Below are positions 47,515 to 59,609 of a stretch of DNA of 64,000 nt, piece after piece. The stretch comes from Kappaphycus alvarezii (taxonomy: Eukaryota > Rhodophyta > Florideophyceae > Gigartinales > Solieriaceae). How positions within the stretch are numbered: the stretch's first letter is position 1; each line of letters begins with the position of its first letter. Below the pieces are notes generated by a model. It made no database searches, was not told where the DNA came from, and saw only the letters and a list, made by a program, of their open reading frames with translations. The stretch is taken from NCBI GenBank assembly GCA_002205965.3, contig NADL03000507.1, positions 108,419-172,418 on the forward strand, in the 5' to 3' direction. Position numbers and translations under genes: made by a program.

Positions 47515-47709
47515 TCTTTTTATTTGTATCCTTTCGCGTCTGGATGTCCCTTTCGATCCCTGTTCCCCGAAACGTCAGTGCACTTGTGCGTCCACAAATG
47601 TTGCAGTTTCGGGAACGCAAAAGCAACCCACGCAATGTCTTGTTCGAGCCCCAACGTCTGTGTTCCGCTCTCTACACATCATACGCCTGTGAGAATACAG
47701 TAGTCATCA
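47515..47709 (-). repeat. 3' LTR of the gypsy element
   Basis: Aligns with 51228-51486. In element sense it starts TGATGACTACTG, just after a purine-rich GAAGAGAC. Confidence 0.75.
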
Positions 47710-47799
47710 GTCTCTTCTATGACTCAGTTACATATTCTTGTGAATAGGTAAAAAGAATTGTTTTATTCGTTTCTGTCTGGCTGATCCTTCTTCTCGAGT

Positions 47800-50700
47800 C
47801 TTGCTGAGATATTCCTGTGCCAGCTGTGGGACGTCTATCATCAAGCTGTCTAAGGTGACCTAATCTTTTTCTTCTTCAGTAAACCCTCTCCACTTGACTT
47901 GTAACTCTGTGTGCCCGTTATGATTTCTGAGATCCAAGAAATCTTCCACAACGAGTAGTTCATTTTGCTGGTAAGCTAGATGGTTCAGTACGTCTCCTTC
48001 TACTCGAAAGCTACTGTTCCTGAACAACTTTAGTGTACGGCGATGCACTAATTCCCTTGCCTTCCTTGTGAGATTCTCTATCTCGAAGATGTAGTCAGAT
48101 CGACAGTCAACTACACTTCAAGGATCAAGCCACTACAAAGCGATTTTCCGTTTCTACTTTGCACTTACAAGTCCTTTCAGAACGTCTTCGCCTTCGCATA
48201 AATTGATCGCCAGCACTCCAGTTTTCCTATCATGAGATTCGATTACCTTCTACCGCTTTCTCGATGATGCGTTTGCTCTCTTCTTTGTGCATGTCATCAA
48301 TGCACGCATGGAGCTAGGCTACTGCTGTGTCGTGGATATACTCGACTTTCTCCCTTGGTAGAGTTCTCATGTTGCTGCCTGGTTCCATCAGTGCTGTAAA
48401 CGGCCTGTCCTACTGAAGTCCGGTGAAGACTTCGAGAGAGCACCTGTTGCCAAGGCGGGGTAGAGGAGAGTTGCTGAGAGCTGCTTGTACGACGTTCTAG
48501 CTGGTTGGTGAGTTTTACGGCCGAAACGGGAGTGATCTCGATATCATCGAGCACCTCTTGATGTTTGCGTTTCCATTTCTGCAAGATATCGGTTTTATGC
48601 ACCGCGATTTTCTTCCGAGAGCCTACCTGACGGTGCGTGTCTTCCATGAGTTCGTGCAGTGGCTGTACCCGTTTCGCCTAGTCTAGGATGGACATTAGCA
48701 TCCAATTCGTGGCGCAAAGCAGCTAACGTAGGTCACTGGCGTTAGTCGGGGCCTTCATATCTATCAGTTTCTTACAGCACCTTGGATTGTGCCGCACGCC
48801 CTCCTCAGATAATATACTTCCACAGAACTTGACACGTTTCTGGAACAAATGGATCTTCTTCGGGCTAACGCGGGTTCCAAGTTTCTTTTAAACAGCTAAA
48901 AATTGGTCGATGGAGGACAGGAGGTTCTTTCGTCTTTCGCGTGTAGCAGGAAGTCATCAACTCACTGCAGAAGATTTGGCAATCTCTCCTGAAACGCAGC
49001 CTCCTTGTTTTCCTGGAAATGGTTTTTCGAGTCGAAACCTCCCTTAAGCATCCTAGTTGGCGGATACACCCGATTGAGGTTTTTATTGACATTAGTTCTT
49101 GCGAGGGGGGTGCCAAGGCGAGCTGCCGGTACCCATGATAGAAAATGATGTTTGCGAAGAATCTTGCCCCGGCGCATTCCTGAAGTTTGGAGTCCAGGTG
49201 AGGCATAGCAGACTGCGACGGCACGGTTTTCGAGTTGACTGCGCGTAGGAATACCGTGATTCGTAGCTTTTCGGTTGCTAGTTTGGGTACCGGCAGCACT
49301 GGGCTTGCCCACTTGGCCGACGGATTGTCGTACACGGAGCCGATCTTTTCGAGTTCCTTAATTTTGTCGTCGATGAACGCCATCTAGTTCGTTGAATAGC
49401 GCCGCTGGGGGCAGCGGTTCGGCTTTGCTCTGTTTCATAGTTCGATCTTCAAAGGCGCGAACTTGGCTGATTCATGCCGACCCAGCTTGATAGAAAGCGT
49501 CTCTTTGTGTTCCTCAAATATAAAACTTAATCGTTGCAATCTGCCACGGCTCTTGCCGTTTCATTCAGCTTCCTTAACCAGTTTTGACAAAGCTGTGCCA
49601 ATTTCCTGCGGGTCCTCTTTGCCAAATCCTGCGGTGAGATGCTCTGGTGGTTCGATGGGATCGTCATCGAAGTCACCGTATATTACTCCGTTGAACTTTA
49701 TCTCGTCGCTTAGCAATAGAATGACTCTTTTCCCGTGTATCTGCGGTCCGAGTGTCTCCGAATGGTCGTCGAGACTAAATCCGATAGCGATCAGCAGAGG
49801 CCTACCCAGTATGATCTAGTGCGTTTCCTGATCCGCGATCAGAAAATATATACTGCGATGTGCGATTGGAATTTCGGTCCTTGGAACGGTGATAATGATC
49901 GAAATTTGCGTCTTCTGATGCATAATGAACAGTACGAGATTTTTCAGTGTTCTTTTCACGGCAGTTCTAAGTTATATAGGTGAAGAGAACTCCTAGATTT
50001 ACAGGGAACCCTTTTTTCTTAGCTCCTGGACCAGCTTGCTCGATAATGCGCTGCAGTAAGCAACGTAGTCTTCGAGAGCAATTGTGGGTACCGTTTCGTC
50101 CAGCAATACTTCGTATCTTCCATTTGCTGGTCCGTCATCGTGGAAAAATGTAGCCTTAATGAACTTTCTTCTCTTGTTCTTCTTCTCTTCCTGCAACTGG
50201 CCGAGCAGCTTCCTTCGTTCCTCCGGTGCAGTGATTTTGAAATTCTTCACTCGATGGATTTCAGGACATTTAGGGTTCAGGCACGGTTTGTCCCATGTGT
50301 TGTTTGTTTCAAAACAGGCAAGACTTGGTCTGCGATCGTGATCCGCTTTGGATCGCTTCTGAGAAGTTTCACAGTAACCGTTCTCCCGACCCTGCGATGG
50401 GTTATGCGCAGGTTTCTCACCCTTTTGTTTCAACTGTTCTCTTGCTGTTTCTCCCTACTGTACTTCGACGGATATAGAGCTTCAGCGTTCCGTGAAATAT
50501 AAAAAAACTTGCCTTTTGCGCAGCGGTCCAATATGCCTTCTCGTTAATTATACGTTGTGGTAACTGATGAGGCTCAAGTCGACCGATAAGGCTTGGAATT
50601 AGCGTCTTGCATATCTCTAGGTCTTTAATAATCTCGAATGCCTTTTTTTGCAGTCCATCAGGGTAACAACTTTTACCGATAAATTCGTTCACAGACCCTG

Positions 50701-51040
50701 CAGGATCTGTGCTGCATCCTCTAATCTTGATGGAGCACAGCGACGCGTTGACACGTTCCGCCATTTCCTTCGGCTTTGTCTGTATAGAGTTGTCAAATAA
50801 TGCCTGAACTACTTCGTCTGTTGCCTCCTCGATGGAGCTCATTCATTCAATTTGATCCAAAATACAGAGGCTGTACAGCAGGGAAGGCTTGATGCACTGA
50901 CTAATACTGAAAGGTTTCAAATGATCTTTTTCAGAACGAGTGTGATTGATAATAGCAATTTGCTCTTTGTAGGCCGTGTATTCTACCTCGAACTTGATAA
51001 AGTTTGGTGGCGTCGGACTTGAAAGTCTCGGAGGGGAAAG
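47800..51040 (-). pseudogene. Gypsy Gag-Pol, decayed, with chromodomain
   Basis: From the right: Gag 50417-51040, with a TGA at 50843 splitting it. A nucleocapsid-like CLNPKC-H segment lies near 50270. Protease remnants near 49780 (IILGRPLLIAIGFSLDDH). Reverse transcriptase 48865-49383 (KWASPVLPVPK, RAVNSKTVPSQSAMPHLD, YRQLALAPPSQE). A linker PLHELMEDTHRQVGSRKK follows at 48600-48660. The frame then passes quickly to an integrase C-terminal segment near 48060-48230 and a chromodomain VVEDFLDLRNHNGHTELQVKWRGF at 47880-47960. Too little space (about 400 bp) remains for RNase H and the integrase core, so they were deleted. Stops are frequent. Confidence 0.8.
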
Positions 51041-51227
51041 AATGTTGACCAGTCCATATGCGGAAACCATTAGAAGCGCGTCGTAGCAATAATATGCTCT
51101 TTTAGAGACAAAGCGCTTTATTGACTTGTTGCACGTTGCGCCGCTGGGAGTTGGGGCACACTGATGGGCACCAAAGAACTGCAGTCCGTATCTGGACGCT
51201 CCCGAGCTTCTCCCCGAACCTCGGTGT

Positions 51228-51486
51228 TCTTTTTTTGTATCCTTACGCACCTGGGTGTCCCTTCCGGTCCCTGTTACCCGAAACGGCAGTGCACCTGTTC
51301 GTCCACAAATGTTGCCGTTTCGGGAACGCAAAAGCAACCCACTCAGTTTCGTGCTGGAGCCCCAGCTTGTGGGTTCTGTTCCTTCCGTGTCGTGCACGCT
51401 GTGAGAGCCTGTCACGCTGTGAGAGCCCCACCTCGTGGATTCCGCTCTCTACGCACCATACGCATGTGTGACTAAAGTAGTCATCA
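51228..51486 (-). repeat. 5' LTR of the gypsy element
   Basis: Pairs with 47515-47709. Contains a local duplication of CACGCTGTGAGAGCC near 51399-51428 absent from the other LTR. Many mismatches indicate an old insertion. Confidence 0.75.
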
Positions 51487-52082
51487 GTCCAATTGAAAAT
51501 TTGGATTCGAGCTGCAGACTGGGATCGGAGCTGAGGAATATTATAAAAAATGTGGTAGACCATAAGAGTTGGTAAAATACACCCAGAAACCCTGCTGAAC
51601 TGACTGGTCTGTTCTGAATCTGAAGTAAGTACCAGCCCACATAATATCTAAAACATTATATCTCGCACATACAAACGGAATAGCAACAGTATATTACTGT
51701 TGTTAAGTAAGCTTGGAAAGAACATTTAAAACACTTGTAGTATCGATAAACCTCAGCAAAAGTTTGTTTTATGACTCAAAAAATCCACCTGTAGTCCCTC
51801 GAAGGCCATTTCACAGGTTACATACCACATACCACTTATTTGCCTCGTCTTACACTTTAGACAATAATTTTCTAAACCTTGAGCCAATATCCCATCAGCT
51901 TCCTTGCTCTTGATTTGCGGTACAAATGGTTCCCCACTCTGGGCAAATAAGATAAAGAATACTCTGCTTACTCTCGAGCACCTGGATGCGCTGGCTAAAT
52001 ACTGAGTGCATTCGGAAATAAACTGATAGCCAACCGGACAAATGTTTGGCGCGGTCCTCCTCCGATTCGAAAACACGAAGGC
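51487..52082. other. No gene recognised
   Basis: About 600 bp of AT-rich sequence between the gypsy element and the Harbinger-like element. Confidence 0.4.
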
Positions 52083-52278
52083 CATTTGATGCGTCAAATA
52101 TTGGCGCCAAACGGACGAACCGGAACACCGGATGCAATAAAACCTGAGAGTTCTTTGCTTCCTTCCCTTCCTTGCAAATAACAAGCAATCCGTCGTTTCG
52201 TTATCTCCCTTCATGCAGAAGTCGCAACACCAAATTTCCCCTCGCACCAACCCCGCAGGCCAGTGACCTTTTGGCAAC

Positions 52279-53038
52279 AATGGCACTCTCTCCAGTGGTC
52301 ACAAGCTCCACAAAATCCACAAAAGATGCCAATTCTTCACCAAAGACCATAACGTCGCCAATGAAAGCAAAAGAGTTTAAAGACAAAGGTCGCAGTGGTG
52401 CCGTAAACTACAACAAAGATGATGTTTCCAACATGTTGGATATTATCGAACGTGTAGAACCTATTTGTGCTAATATGTGGGCAATGGTAGCTGATGAATT
52501 CAGGATGTGGTCTCTTCAGAATTCTCGCCCTCCCCGTGACCAGGACTCACTAAAGAACAAATTTGACAAACTTTGCAGCGAAAAGAAGCCTACCGGGGAT
52601 CCCACGTGCCCTCCAGATGTACGTAGAGCAAAGCGCATTGCGCAAAGTATTCAAGGCACGATTGCCGCGAAGCTCGTGGACGAAGATAGCGACAATGAAG
52701 GAGACCCACCGCAGCCAAACGGTGAGAAGGATCAAGATAGTGCAGTGACAGGAATTGGTGCGCGAGAAGGGAAGCGTCCGATTACCATGACTGGTCTACA
52801 TGGTGAGAAGCAAAAGGTAGAGGACACTTTGGTTCGCAGTGTGGAGTCTATGACTGAGTTTAGGGGAGTAATTGCAAGGTCTATTTCTACTTCTAATGAG
52901 CAAGACAGAGGCACGATAGACCATGAAAAATTGATTGCAAACGACGTGAAGAAAGGAGTTGCAGCGCTTAGAGAGGACGTTAGCAAGAGCATCCTCGATA
53001 CAAAAGACATGATCTCTGACCTGAGCACCACTCTCTAG
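52279..53038 (+). CDS. Myb/SANT-like DNA-binding protein of the Harbinger element
   Basis: An open frame of 288 residues from 52172; the ATG at 52279 (MALSPVVTSSTKS, 252 residues) fits better because the earlier part is Arg/Pro-rich and unconserved-looking. A DNA-binding helical domain follows: GAVNYNKDDVSNMLDIIERVEPICANMW, a long helix, LKNKFDKLC, KKPTGDPTCPPDVRRAKRIA. This is the pattern I associate with the Myb-like DUF6818 family of red algae and oomycetes. The C-terminal 110 residues are acidic, then coiled-coil-like. In PIF/Harbinger elements the Myb-like partner carries the transposase to the nucleus and to the element ends. Unlike most transposon genes here it is intact. Confidence 0.7.
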
Positions 53039-53229
53039 GAGCTTGTCGGAAAACTGTCGAACGTCTCTACGGCCGCGCACGAACAATAACGAAATCGTTC
53101 AGAACGCAAAGTCATGTTCCCGGTTTTCCGCCCGCGCGGGCTTAGCCCTGCGGAGCAAAGTACGCGCTAAAGCTCGATGGCGCTCGCATTCACGCTTTTT
53201 GCTCCTCGGGCTGCAGACCGCGCTCACGG

Positions 53230-54235
53230 TGAAGGTACCAGGTTGTATGTCGCCGCGATGCGATTACGATCCATGACGCGAGTTCGAAAATTAAATAGGC
53301 GGACAGCCAGTTCTATGAGAATACCCCGACGCTTCGCATCTGTAGTCAGTGTCGCATCCGGCCGAGGGAACGGTCCTTTGAGTGCCCGTACACCCCATTC
53401 CGCGCTCTGACTCTCGCTCGGCATTACTCGTTTCATTATAAGATCAATGGTTGCGAGCTCTTGGGACTCCGGAATGTCGGCGGTCTCGTTCGTTTTTCGT
53501 GCTCGGACAATTTTGCCGTTCGTGCACCTTGTGTTGCTGACAAAGGCAGATTACCCCAGAATAGCCATGACAGGAAGCGTCTTTGCGTCTGAAAGTTTAT
53601 CCTCATAAAGACCAGAGATGACCGCCAGTTTGGTGTCGTGCCAGCTTCCCGGGTAATTGATGGCCGCATGTATGATTTCTCCACAGAAGTTAAAAACAAA
53701 CAGATTTGTTACTTCTTCCTATTGCGTATATCCATCGTAGTAGGCGTTCTGTAGGCCTGTATTTTCGTATTTCTGACACTTGAAACGTCCTCCGTCTGTG
53801 ATACTAAACACTCCTTTTAGAAGAGAACCGAGCCTTCGATTGTTTTCTAAGAGAGCTGCGGAGGCTTTCTGTTCGTCCACTGTCGGCCAAAGCACGTAAA
53901 AGTGTTCTGCATTCAGTGCAGCAATTGCCTTCGAAAGAAAATAAGGAGCAAATCCAACCAAACACACAGAGTAGACGAAAAAATTCCAAATAAAGGACAA
54001 AGCTGGTAAGATTTGCACTTTTTTTTCAGGTAGTTGAGCGCTAGACCAAGAAGATCTATTGATCGCAAAATTGGCTTTCTACCGCGCTTAGAAGCTGTAC
54101 ATCGGAAAGTGCTCCCTTTGTTCACTTCGTGTTGCGCTGTTTTGAAAAGTGGAAGAAGCGTGTTCGTAAAGATTGACCTGTTAAAGTTGGTGGTTATGAT
54201 GAAGTCACTGTCTGTGCTCCATTTGAGCAAGCGGT
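53230..54235 (-). pseudogene. PIF/Harbinger DDE_4-type transposase, broken
   Basis: In minus sense, SKRGRKPILRSIDLLGLALNYLKKKC and SYQLCPLFGI (about 53990-54110) form the N-terminal helical domain. Then GVFSITDGGRFKCQKY with the first catalytic Asp (about 53797), NAYYDGYTQ and a stop at 53717, AAINYPGSWHDTKL with the second Asp (about 53637), a TAA where the family has the D of DSAF (about 53555), SAEWGVRALKGPF (about 53390) and LFNFRTRVMDRNRIAATYNL, ending near 53230. At least two stops and one frameshift. This copy cannot transpose itself although its Myb-like partner is intact. Confidence 0.8.
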
Positions 54236-54522
54236 GCCAAGGTGTGTGTTACGTAGACCTTATGGAATGAAGGAGACCTCTACGTGTGTACTGAGCAGCA
54301 CGGTGAGTACGACGGAACGGGAGTCGTGGATTGCGGCGTTTGATTGTTATAAGGACGCTTAAGGTAGCCATATAACTGGCTATTCAAGCAGCTGCAAGTG
54401 CTTTTCGGAGTCTTAAACTCATCGAAAATTTGTGCTGGGCTCAAGAGTTTTGGCGGAACGTTTGGTGGTTTGAATGGACCCTCCAAGAGTCCATTCTGTT
54501 CGCCATATTTGACAGGCCAAAT

Positions 54523-56891
54523 GAGAAATGATTTGGATTTCTTTTAGTGGCACAAATTTGGCGAGAACGTCCATCTTGAAATTTACGAATGCACTCACTA
54601 CAACAAGCCTAAGTTCAACAACTAACTCTATTTCACTCGATCGTGCTGTATTACTGCTTTCCATTTCGCCTTCCACCGCTTACCTCTGCTTCTTATCATC
54701 TGAGATCTCCAGTAGACTATTGATACCCACACCATGCCCTGAAATCTATCGTACTGAACCGTGCATATCAACTTTAATATCCTGCGAATTGGTTCCTTTC
54801 TTGGTCATCTTCAGTCTGTTGCCAATAGGTCTCAAAGTTTCGAGTTCAATTAGATTTTGATTCTCAGAAGTATCTGTGGCTGGTGCGTTACCCAACGGAT
54901 GCCAAGTTTACAGCTGTCCACGTATTGAAACGACCACAATTTCCAGTTACAGTACATTACTGTTACCACTTCAACTTAAAGCTGAAAAACACGACCAGGA
55001 CTGTTATATTTCCAATCACTGATGCCTCTCTGGTCTTGGATACCAGGCTAGGGGAACCTTCTATAAACTACGGAGGGAAAAATGCACATTAGTGAGCTGC
55101 TGACAGTACACTACTGCACGTGTTACTTCATTTTAGCTGAAAAATTACTGTGTCGGTATACCCTTTTTGAGTCGATTGTGGTTGTCCGGAAAAACATGGG
55201 ATAGATCGGATATATCTTCCAAGAGTAAAACACCCAAACGTTCCCCCCTTTGAGCTGAAAATCACATGTATATGCCACTTAATAATTGATCCCTAGCATC
55301 ATTATGCACTCGTCGCGTACGTGAAATGACTCAACGTACCAAAAATCGAGTAAAAACATAGCAAACACAAATTCAAAGTAAAAAAATCAAAACATTGCAC
55401 CATACGCTAAAGAACATCAGCAAGAAGTCGCTCCACAGCGCTCTGCCTCATAATAAGTAACAATTGCGATTCAAGAGCAAACCAAATAGAAAATTTACAG
55501 AAATTAATAAGCACAGCTGGATACTCGCTGCAATTCCCTGGTCCAGACGGCTGCATTCGTCCCCAGCAAAACAAGAATTACAGCAGTATAATGCCACGGG
55601 GAGGCGTCATGGCGTATATTTCCTAGATAACCTGGTCGCGGGACTGCTGACGGCTGATTGAAATATTCATGTCCCGATCAGCAATTCAGGGACTCCTTAA
55701 AACGTTAAGCCCTTCCAAATACTGCATTGAACCTTGACTCCGGTTGACACGAGAATCAATATCAGATCCTTCAATATTAGTCCATCCCCGACAAGGACAA
55801 ATCGGTCATCCTCACAGTATTCTTGTGTCCTCTCCAGGAAACTCGAAACATGTCTTCCCGCACTACAGTCTTCACTTCATGCGAGCGCAGCAGCTCCTTG
55901 TTCACCATTGCCTCCACTACATGGCCAGGCGCATCTCTTTCATGATACCTCTCGGACACAGGATCTCAGAGGCTCGCCCCATGATATCGTACCTACGCGG
56001 TTTTTCCAGAAGTTAAAGAGGTGAGCGCCATCGTGTTTTACAGTACCTGTACCTTCCGGAGACTGCACTCTCCTGGAACTGGCCTGTTACTGAACTGGCC
56101 TGAGCACTGTAAGGCTCCATTACGCCCTATAGATTTTCCAACCTTCTCGACAGCAGCACCATACCAAAGTTGGTGGTGGCCGAGCCCATCCTGTAGCATG
56201 AAAACACCACATCGACCACATTTCCCCCTAATCGAGGCTTCCGGCCCTCCGTGTAGAAGAGATAAAGTCGACAAACGGTTTAAGAGACTCTGTCGCTGAC
56301 TCATCTCTGGCAACCTGAACCAGAGAAATATGTTGCAGACACGCTGAATCGACCAGTCTCATTCATGGGGCGGATAAAGGTGGTGATGGCGGCCAGCTAT
56401 TGTTGACGGGTGTCGTGGCGCTCTGCCGAAATTGAAATCTGTACTGGCCGCGTATGTTCCTGCAAGAGACGGGCTTGGCAGTAATTTAGAAGACTCTTCG
56501 GTGTTAGTTAACACCATGGGATGTCTGGTAAGGATCATATGCAACCGTTCCGTGAGGGCAGAGATGTGTGAAGCAGCTGAAAACACGTCCTACTCAACGT
56601 ATCATGCTGGGGGCAGGATTTCCGACACTAAACGATGCTTGTAGTAACGCAAAGGTACCCAGACCATCTTTATTCGCGCAATATATGGTTAGCGATGAAA
56701 TTGCGTCCCATCTACTGGGTCTGTAAGGATCTAGAGTCCAATTAATCCCACCTCACCCGATTTTCAAATGTATCCCCCATACCCCTCTGGGACAGAGAAT
56801 CTTTCCCCTCGAGAGTACCTCCATGCGGTACTCCTCGCTGTCGGTGGCCATCGCGCAGGCTAACCACTGACTCTGGGAGCCCACTCTCTAG
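54523..56891. other. Long stretch without a recognised gene
   Basis: Short frames on both strands, none with a motif I recognise. Minus-strand fragments near 55780-55960 and 56040-56310 (with a CGRC word) might be remnants of another transposase but cannot be assigned. Confidence 0.5.
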
Positions 56892-57035
56892 TGCCTATAG
56901 GAACACTGTCCTCATATGAGGGCTAATATTTTAAGTAACAAATATTCTTTTTTTTTGTCGTACTTTCGCTCACCTATAGTTTAAACAGTATTGAATCTCG
57001 ATCAAAACAAACTTTTCGGAAACTTTAGCGCTATT
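56892..57035 (+). mobile_element. piggyBac-like end fragment at CTAG
   Basis: After CTAG (56888-56891) the sequence reads TGCCTATAGGAACACTGTCCTCATATGAGGG, a clear relative of the left end at 36948, and later shares CTCGATCAAAACAAACTTTTCG with 37066-37087. No transposase follows, so only a 5' end survives. Confidence 0.75.
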
Positions 57036-57456
57036 TAGGGTATGAACTACTTTATTCCACATGAAAACGCTTTCAAGTGTTTTATTGCCCTCAACGAAGC
57101 GGGTTTCCGGTTCCCCGCCAGGTAACCCGGCGAAACCCCCGCTCCTTCGAAGGTCGGACTAAATTATTCAGCTAGCTCCATCGACGTCCTGCAGCTTACA
57201 GCTTACAGATTACACCACCGCCCCCCACCCATCCCCAACCCCCGCACCACCCCTCGGGGGTTCTTAGGGGGGGGCAACCTCTTAAAACCGATGGTGCTAT
57301 TCGTCGGCTTTAGACAAAAACCGTCGACGAACCGTATCATATTTTGTACGATCTTTCAGCACATCTTATTATCGATCTTACAGCGCATTACACGATACAC
57401 AAAGAGAGAGGTATGTGGGCGGCCCACGTAGTGGTCCGCCTGGGAGGGTGGGTGGG
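57036..57456. other. Spacer left of the DIRS tandem array
   Basis: No gene. C-rich and G-rich runs at 57215-57275 and a palindromic GTGGGCGGCCCAC near 57415 lie here; possibly part of the DIRS 3' end structure. Confidence 0.4.
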
Positions 57457-57670
57457 AGAGAGAGGCATGCCGATTTCCAATCGGCGCCCGACCACATAAG
57501 TAGACGGGGTTTTGCGACGGCGGCTCATGATCGAAACCTAAGTGCTGTAAGCCATCCTCGCATTACACGTACGCATCATGTGGGCCACCATAGTGGACCC
57601 CTTCGCTATTCACTGCACGCTGTTTTCATCCGCATAAACTTCGTCTACACTTGACGAAAACCCCAGCTTG
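57457..57670 (-). repeat. DIRS family B terminal repeat, left copy
   Basis: About 214 bp identical to 61519-61732 except one visible mismatch (A versus T near 57597/61659). Contains an inverted CCGATTTCCAATCGG. Confidence 0.9.
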
Positions 57671-57716
57671 GGAGTACCACTCCATGTCGGACGGGTGCCA
57701 GCACCCAACGTCCCGA

Positions 57717-59609
57717 CTATGCTTGCGGAGGAGGGATGGAAGCGGGCGGCCCGGAAGGGCCAGCACCGAAAAACCAGAACGACGCCGCGGTAGTCTTGAT
57801 AGTACGGTCAAAGTAAAGAGAAGCCATCTCTGCGCTATTGTGACCCCAGCCAAACCTGGCCAGACGAACTTCCAAAGGAATACCTAATAGAACCTGCTCG
57901 GTGTGCGCCCCGATTCGTAACGAATGAGAAGTAAATTTGCCGTCGGGGGGGTTGCAGGTTCAAGTCTTGAGCACACGCTGCAGCCCGGTAGTCAAACTAC
58001 CCTTTGTCCATTCCACAGGTTCTCCTGGCAGAGCAAAGAATCGGAAATGTGGACGCCGAATACTAGCCCATCGCGCGAGAAGATCCAAAGGAGAAGCCAA
58101 CGTAGAAATTCGATCATAGGATACGAGTTGTTCTCGGCTTGCTTGACGCCCCTTGACCACGGAAAGGCGTGCCACTACTTGGTCGTCGGTCAAAGTAACT
58201 TGAGATTCCAACAAAGACATCACTGAGCTTTCTCTCAGACCATTAAAGCAGTAGGCAAACACACAAGCGCAGCAGTCCCGAACCTCCATACTGGAGGTGC
58301 TTTGCATTCCAAGCGCCCAGATCGCTTGCACACTGTCCGCAGGAATACCACAACGGATTTCTTCCGACGGATGTTGCTCTTCTTCCCACTTCTTGTATGC
58401 CCGAATGACGTGGTTCAAGAATGGGTACGGAGGAACTTGTTCCCCAGTGAGCACTAGCTGCATCTGTCGAACAGCGCTGAGATACTGCGGCAGGGAAGCC
58501 GCTCCCTTTCTTCCGTTCCTATCCCTTTCCAATCGAAGCCAGCCGATGAAAGCGACCAAACTTCCTTCAGTCACAGGTAGTACCGCACGTCCTTCAGCTG
58601 AACAAAACTCACACCACGCTGTCCATTGAGAATTACGCGTGGCTGTTGTCCGGTCGCTCCAAGCAAACTGCTCTACCATTTCGGCGGACATACGCGCACC
58701 AGGAGTGTCCCCAGCTACAAGAGATACCATGGAGGAAGCAGCGCGATTAATTGCTAGACGGGCGCCGGCCCGTGTTAGGCGAGATTGATTTCCAGCTGAA
58801 GCAGCCTCCACTGCGGGTTGAGCTTCCGCTGTGCTGCCCACACCTCCGTCGGCGGCTGCTCTAATCTCTCCACCCTCGTCGCCAAATGTATTGCGGCCTG
58901 GTGCCATGGCTGTCTCGGCCAGTCGGGTATTAACAGCAGCGCTGGCGCTTTCGTGAGTGCCAGCTTGCGCACGGTCGCCCCAATCAGGTCCACCGGTGGG
59001 CACAAAAGACGCACTGTTTCCCGGTCCCATTCCTTCTGTAGCTCGTCCATGAACGCTCGTCGGAGGTAGGATGGATGTTCGCCTAGTGGGCGGAACTTGA
59101 AAACGTCTACTGGAGCCTTCATCCCATCCGCGATGGAACGCCGCAGCTGCCTGCGAATCTGCAGGTCGCCGCGGGGGAAGCGTCGCGATAGAGCGTCGGC
59201 AAACTTGTTCGCGACGGAAGGGATCCATTCGGCCTTCACCCTGATTCCTAGTCGATCTAGTACGGCCTTCAGCCGACGCAGCTCCCGCATCATCGGGCGG
59301 CTTGCTGACACTAGGCTGTTGACAATGTGCGTCACGGGTTGATTGTCGACATGCAAAAGCAAGTCCGTGACGGAGGAAGCTGCAATCCGTTGTCCCAAAC
59401 GTCCTAGGAGTAGCTTTCTGATCGCCTTCAGTTCCCTTAAGCTTATACTCTTCGCGCGATCCTTCCAACTCCATACTCCTTGCGAACACCACATCCCGGG
59501 TACCCCTTGTCGCAAGTCGTCGGTATTCAGTGTCCCGCCAAACCCCATATCGGCCGCGTCTGTGTGCATGGCCGCTTGTGGTACGGGCTGGGTCATTGGC
59601 GACCGCCAA
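57717..59609 (-). pseudogene. DIRS family B tyrosine recombinase (unit 1), stop near C-terminus
   Basis: Open from 59609 to 57960 (549 residues), ending VLKT-stop. The break is a one-base deletion near 57965 followed by an extra base in a G7/C7 run at 57945-57951; together they restore frame but leave a UGA. Beyond it the catalytic end continues as GKFTSHSLRIGAHTEQ (His-x-x-Arg), FGWGHNSAEMASLYFDRT with the Tyr, and stops at 57717. The SAM-like domain (AWSDRTTATRNSQWTAWCEFC) and first Arg (NGLRESSVMS) are intact. The N-terminal 200 residues overlap RNase H. Confidence 0.82.

Larger units (their letters stand above)
47510..51486 (-). mobile_element. Ty3/gypsy (chromovirus-like) retrotransposon, internally deleted
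   Basis: Direct repeats at about 47515-47709 and 51228-51486 share GTCCACAAATGTTGC, TTTCGGGAACGCAAAAGCAACCC and a TAGTCATCA end, so they are the LTRs of a minus-strand element. The right LTR is about 60 bp longer, with a duplicated CACGCTGTGAGAGCC. Inner LTR edges are not sharply defined. The internal part has Gag, protease, reverse transcriptase and the integrase C-terminus with chromodomain; most of RNase H and the integrase core is missing. Confidence 0.85.
52083..54522. mobile_element. PIF/Harbinger-like transposon with two convergent genes
   Basis: Candidate inverted ends: CATTTGATGCGTCAAATATT followed by GGCG at 52083-52106, and in inverse at 54500-54524 CATTTGGCCTGTCAAATATG followed by GCG. 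Between them lie a plus-strand Myb/SANT-like protein gene and a minus-strand DDE transposase, the standard two-gene plan of PIF/Harbinger elements. The 3-bp target duplication could not be fixed, so the exact ends are tentative. Confidence 0.65.

Noticed and set aside
54528..54860. 110-residue Ser-rich plus-strand frame
   Set aside because: No family features; the antisense strand reads equally well, so neither is supported.
55734..56313. Possible MULE transposase or zinc-finger remnant on the minus strand
   Set aside because: One CGRC word and charged segments are not enough; no catalytic motif or terminal repeats found.
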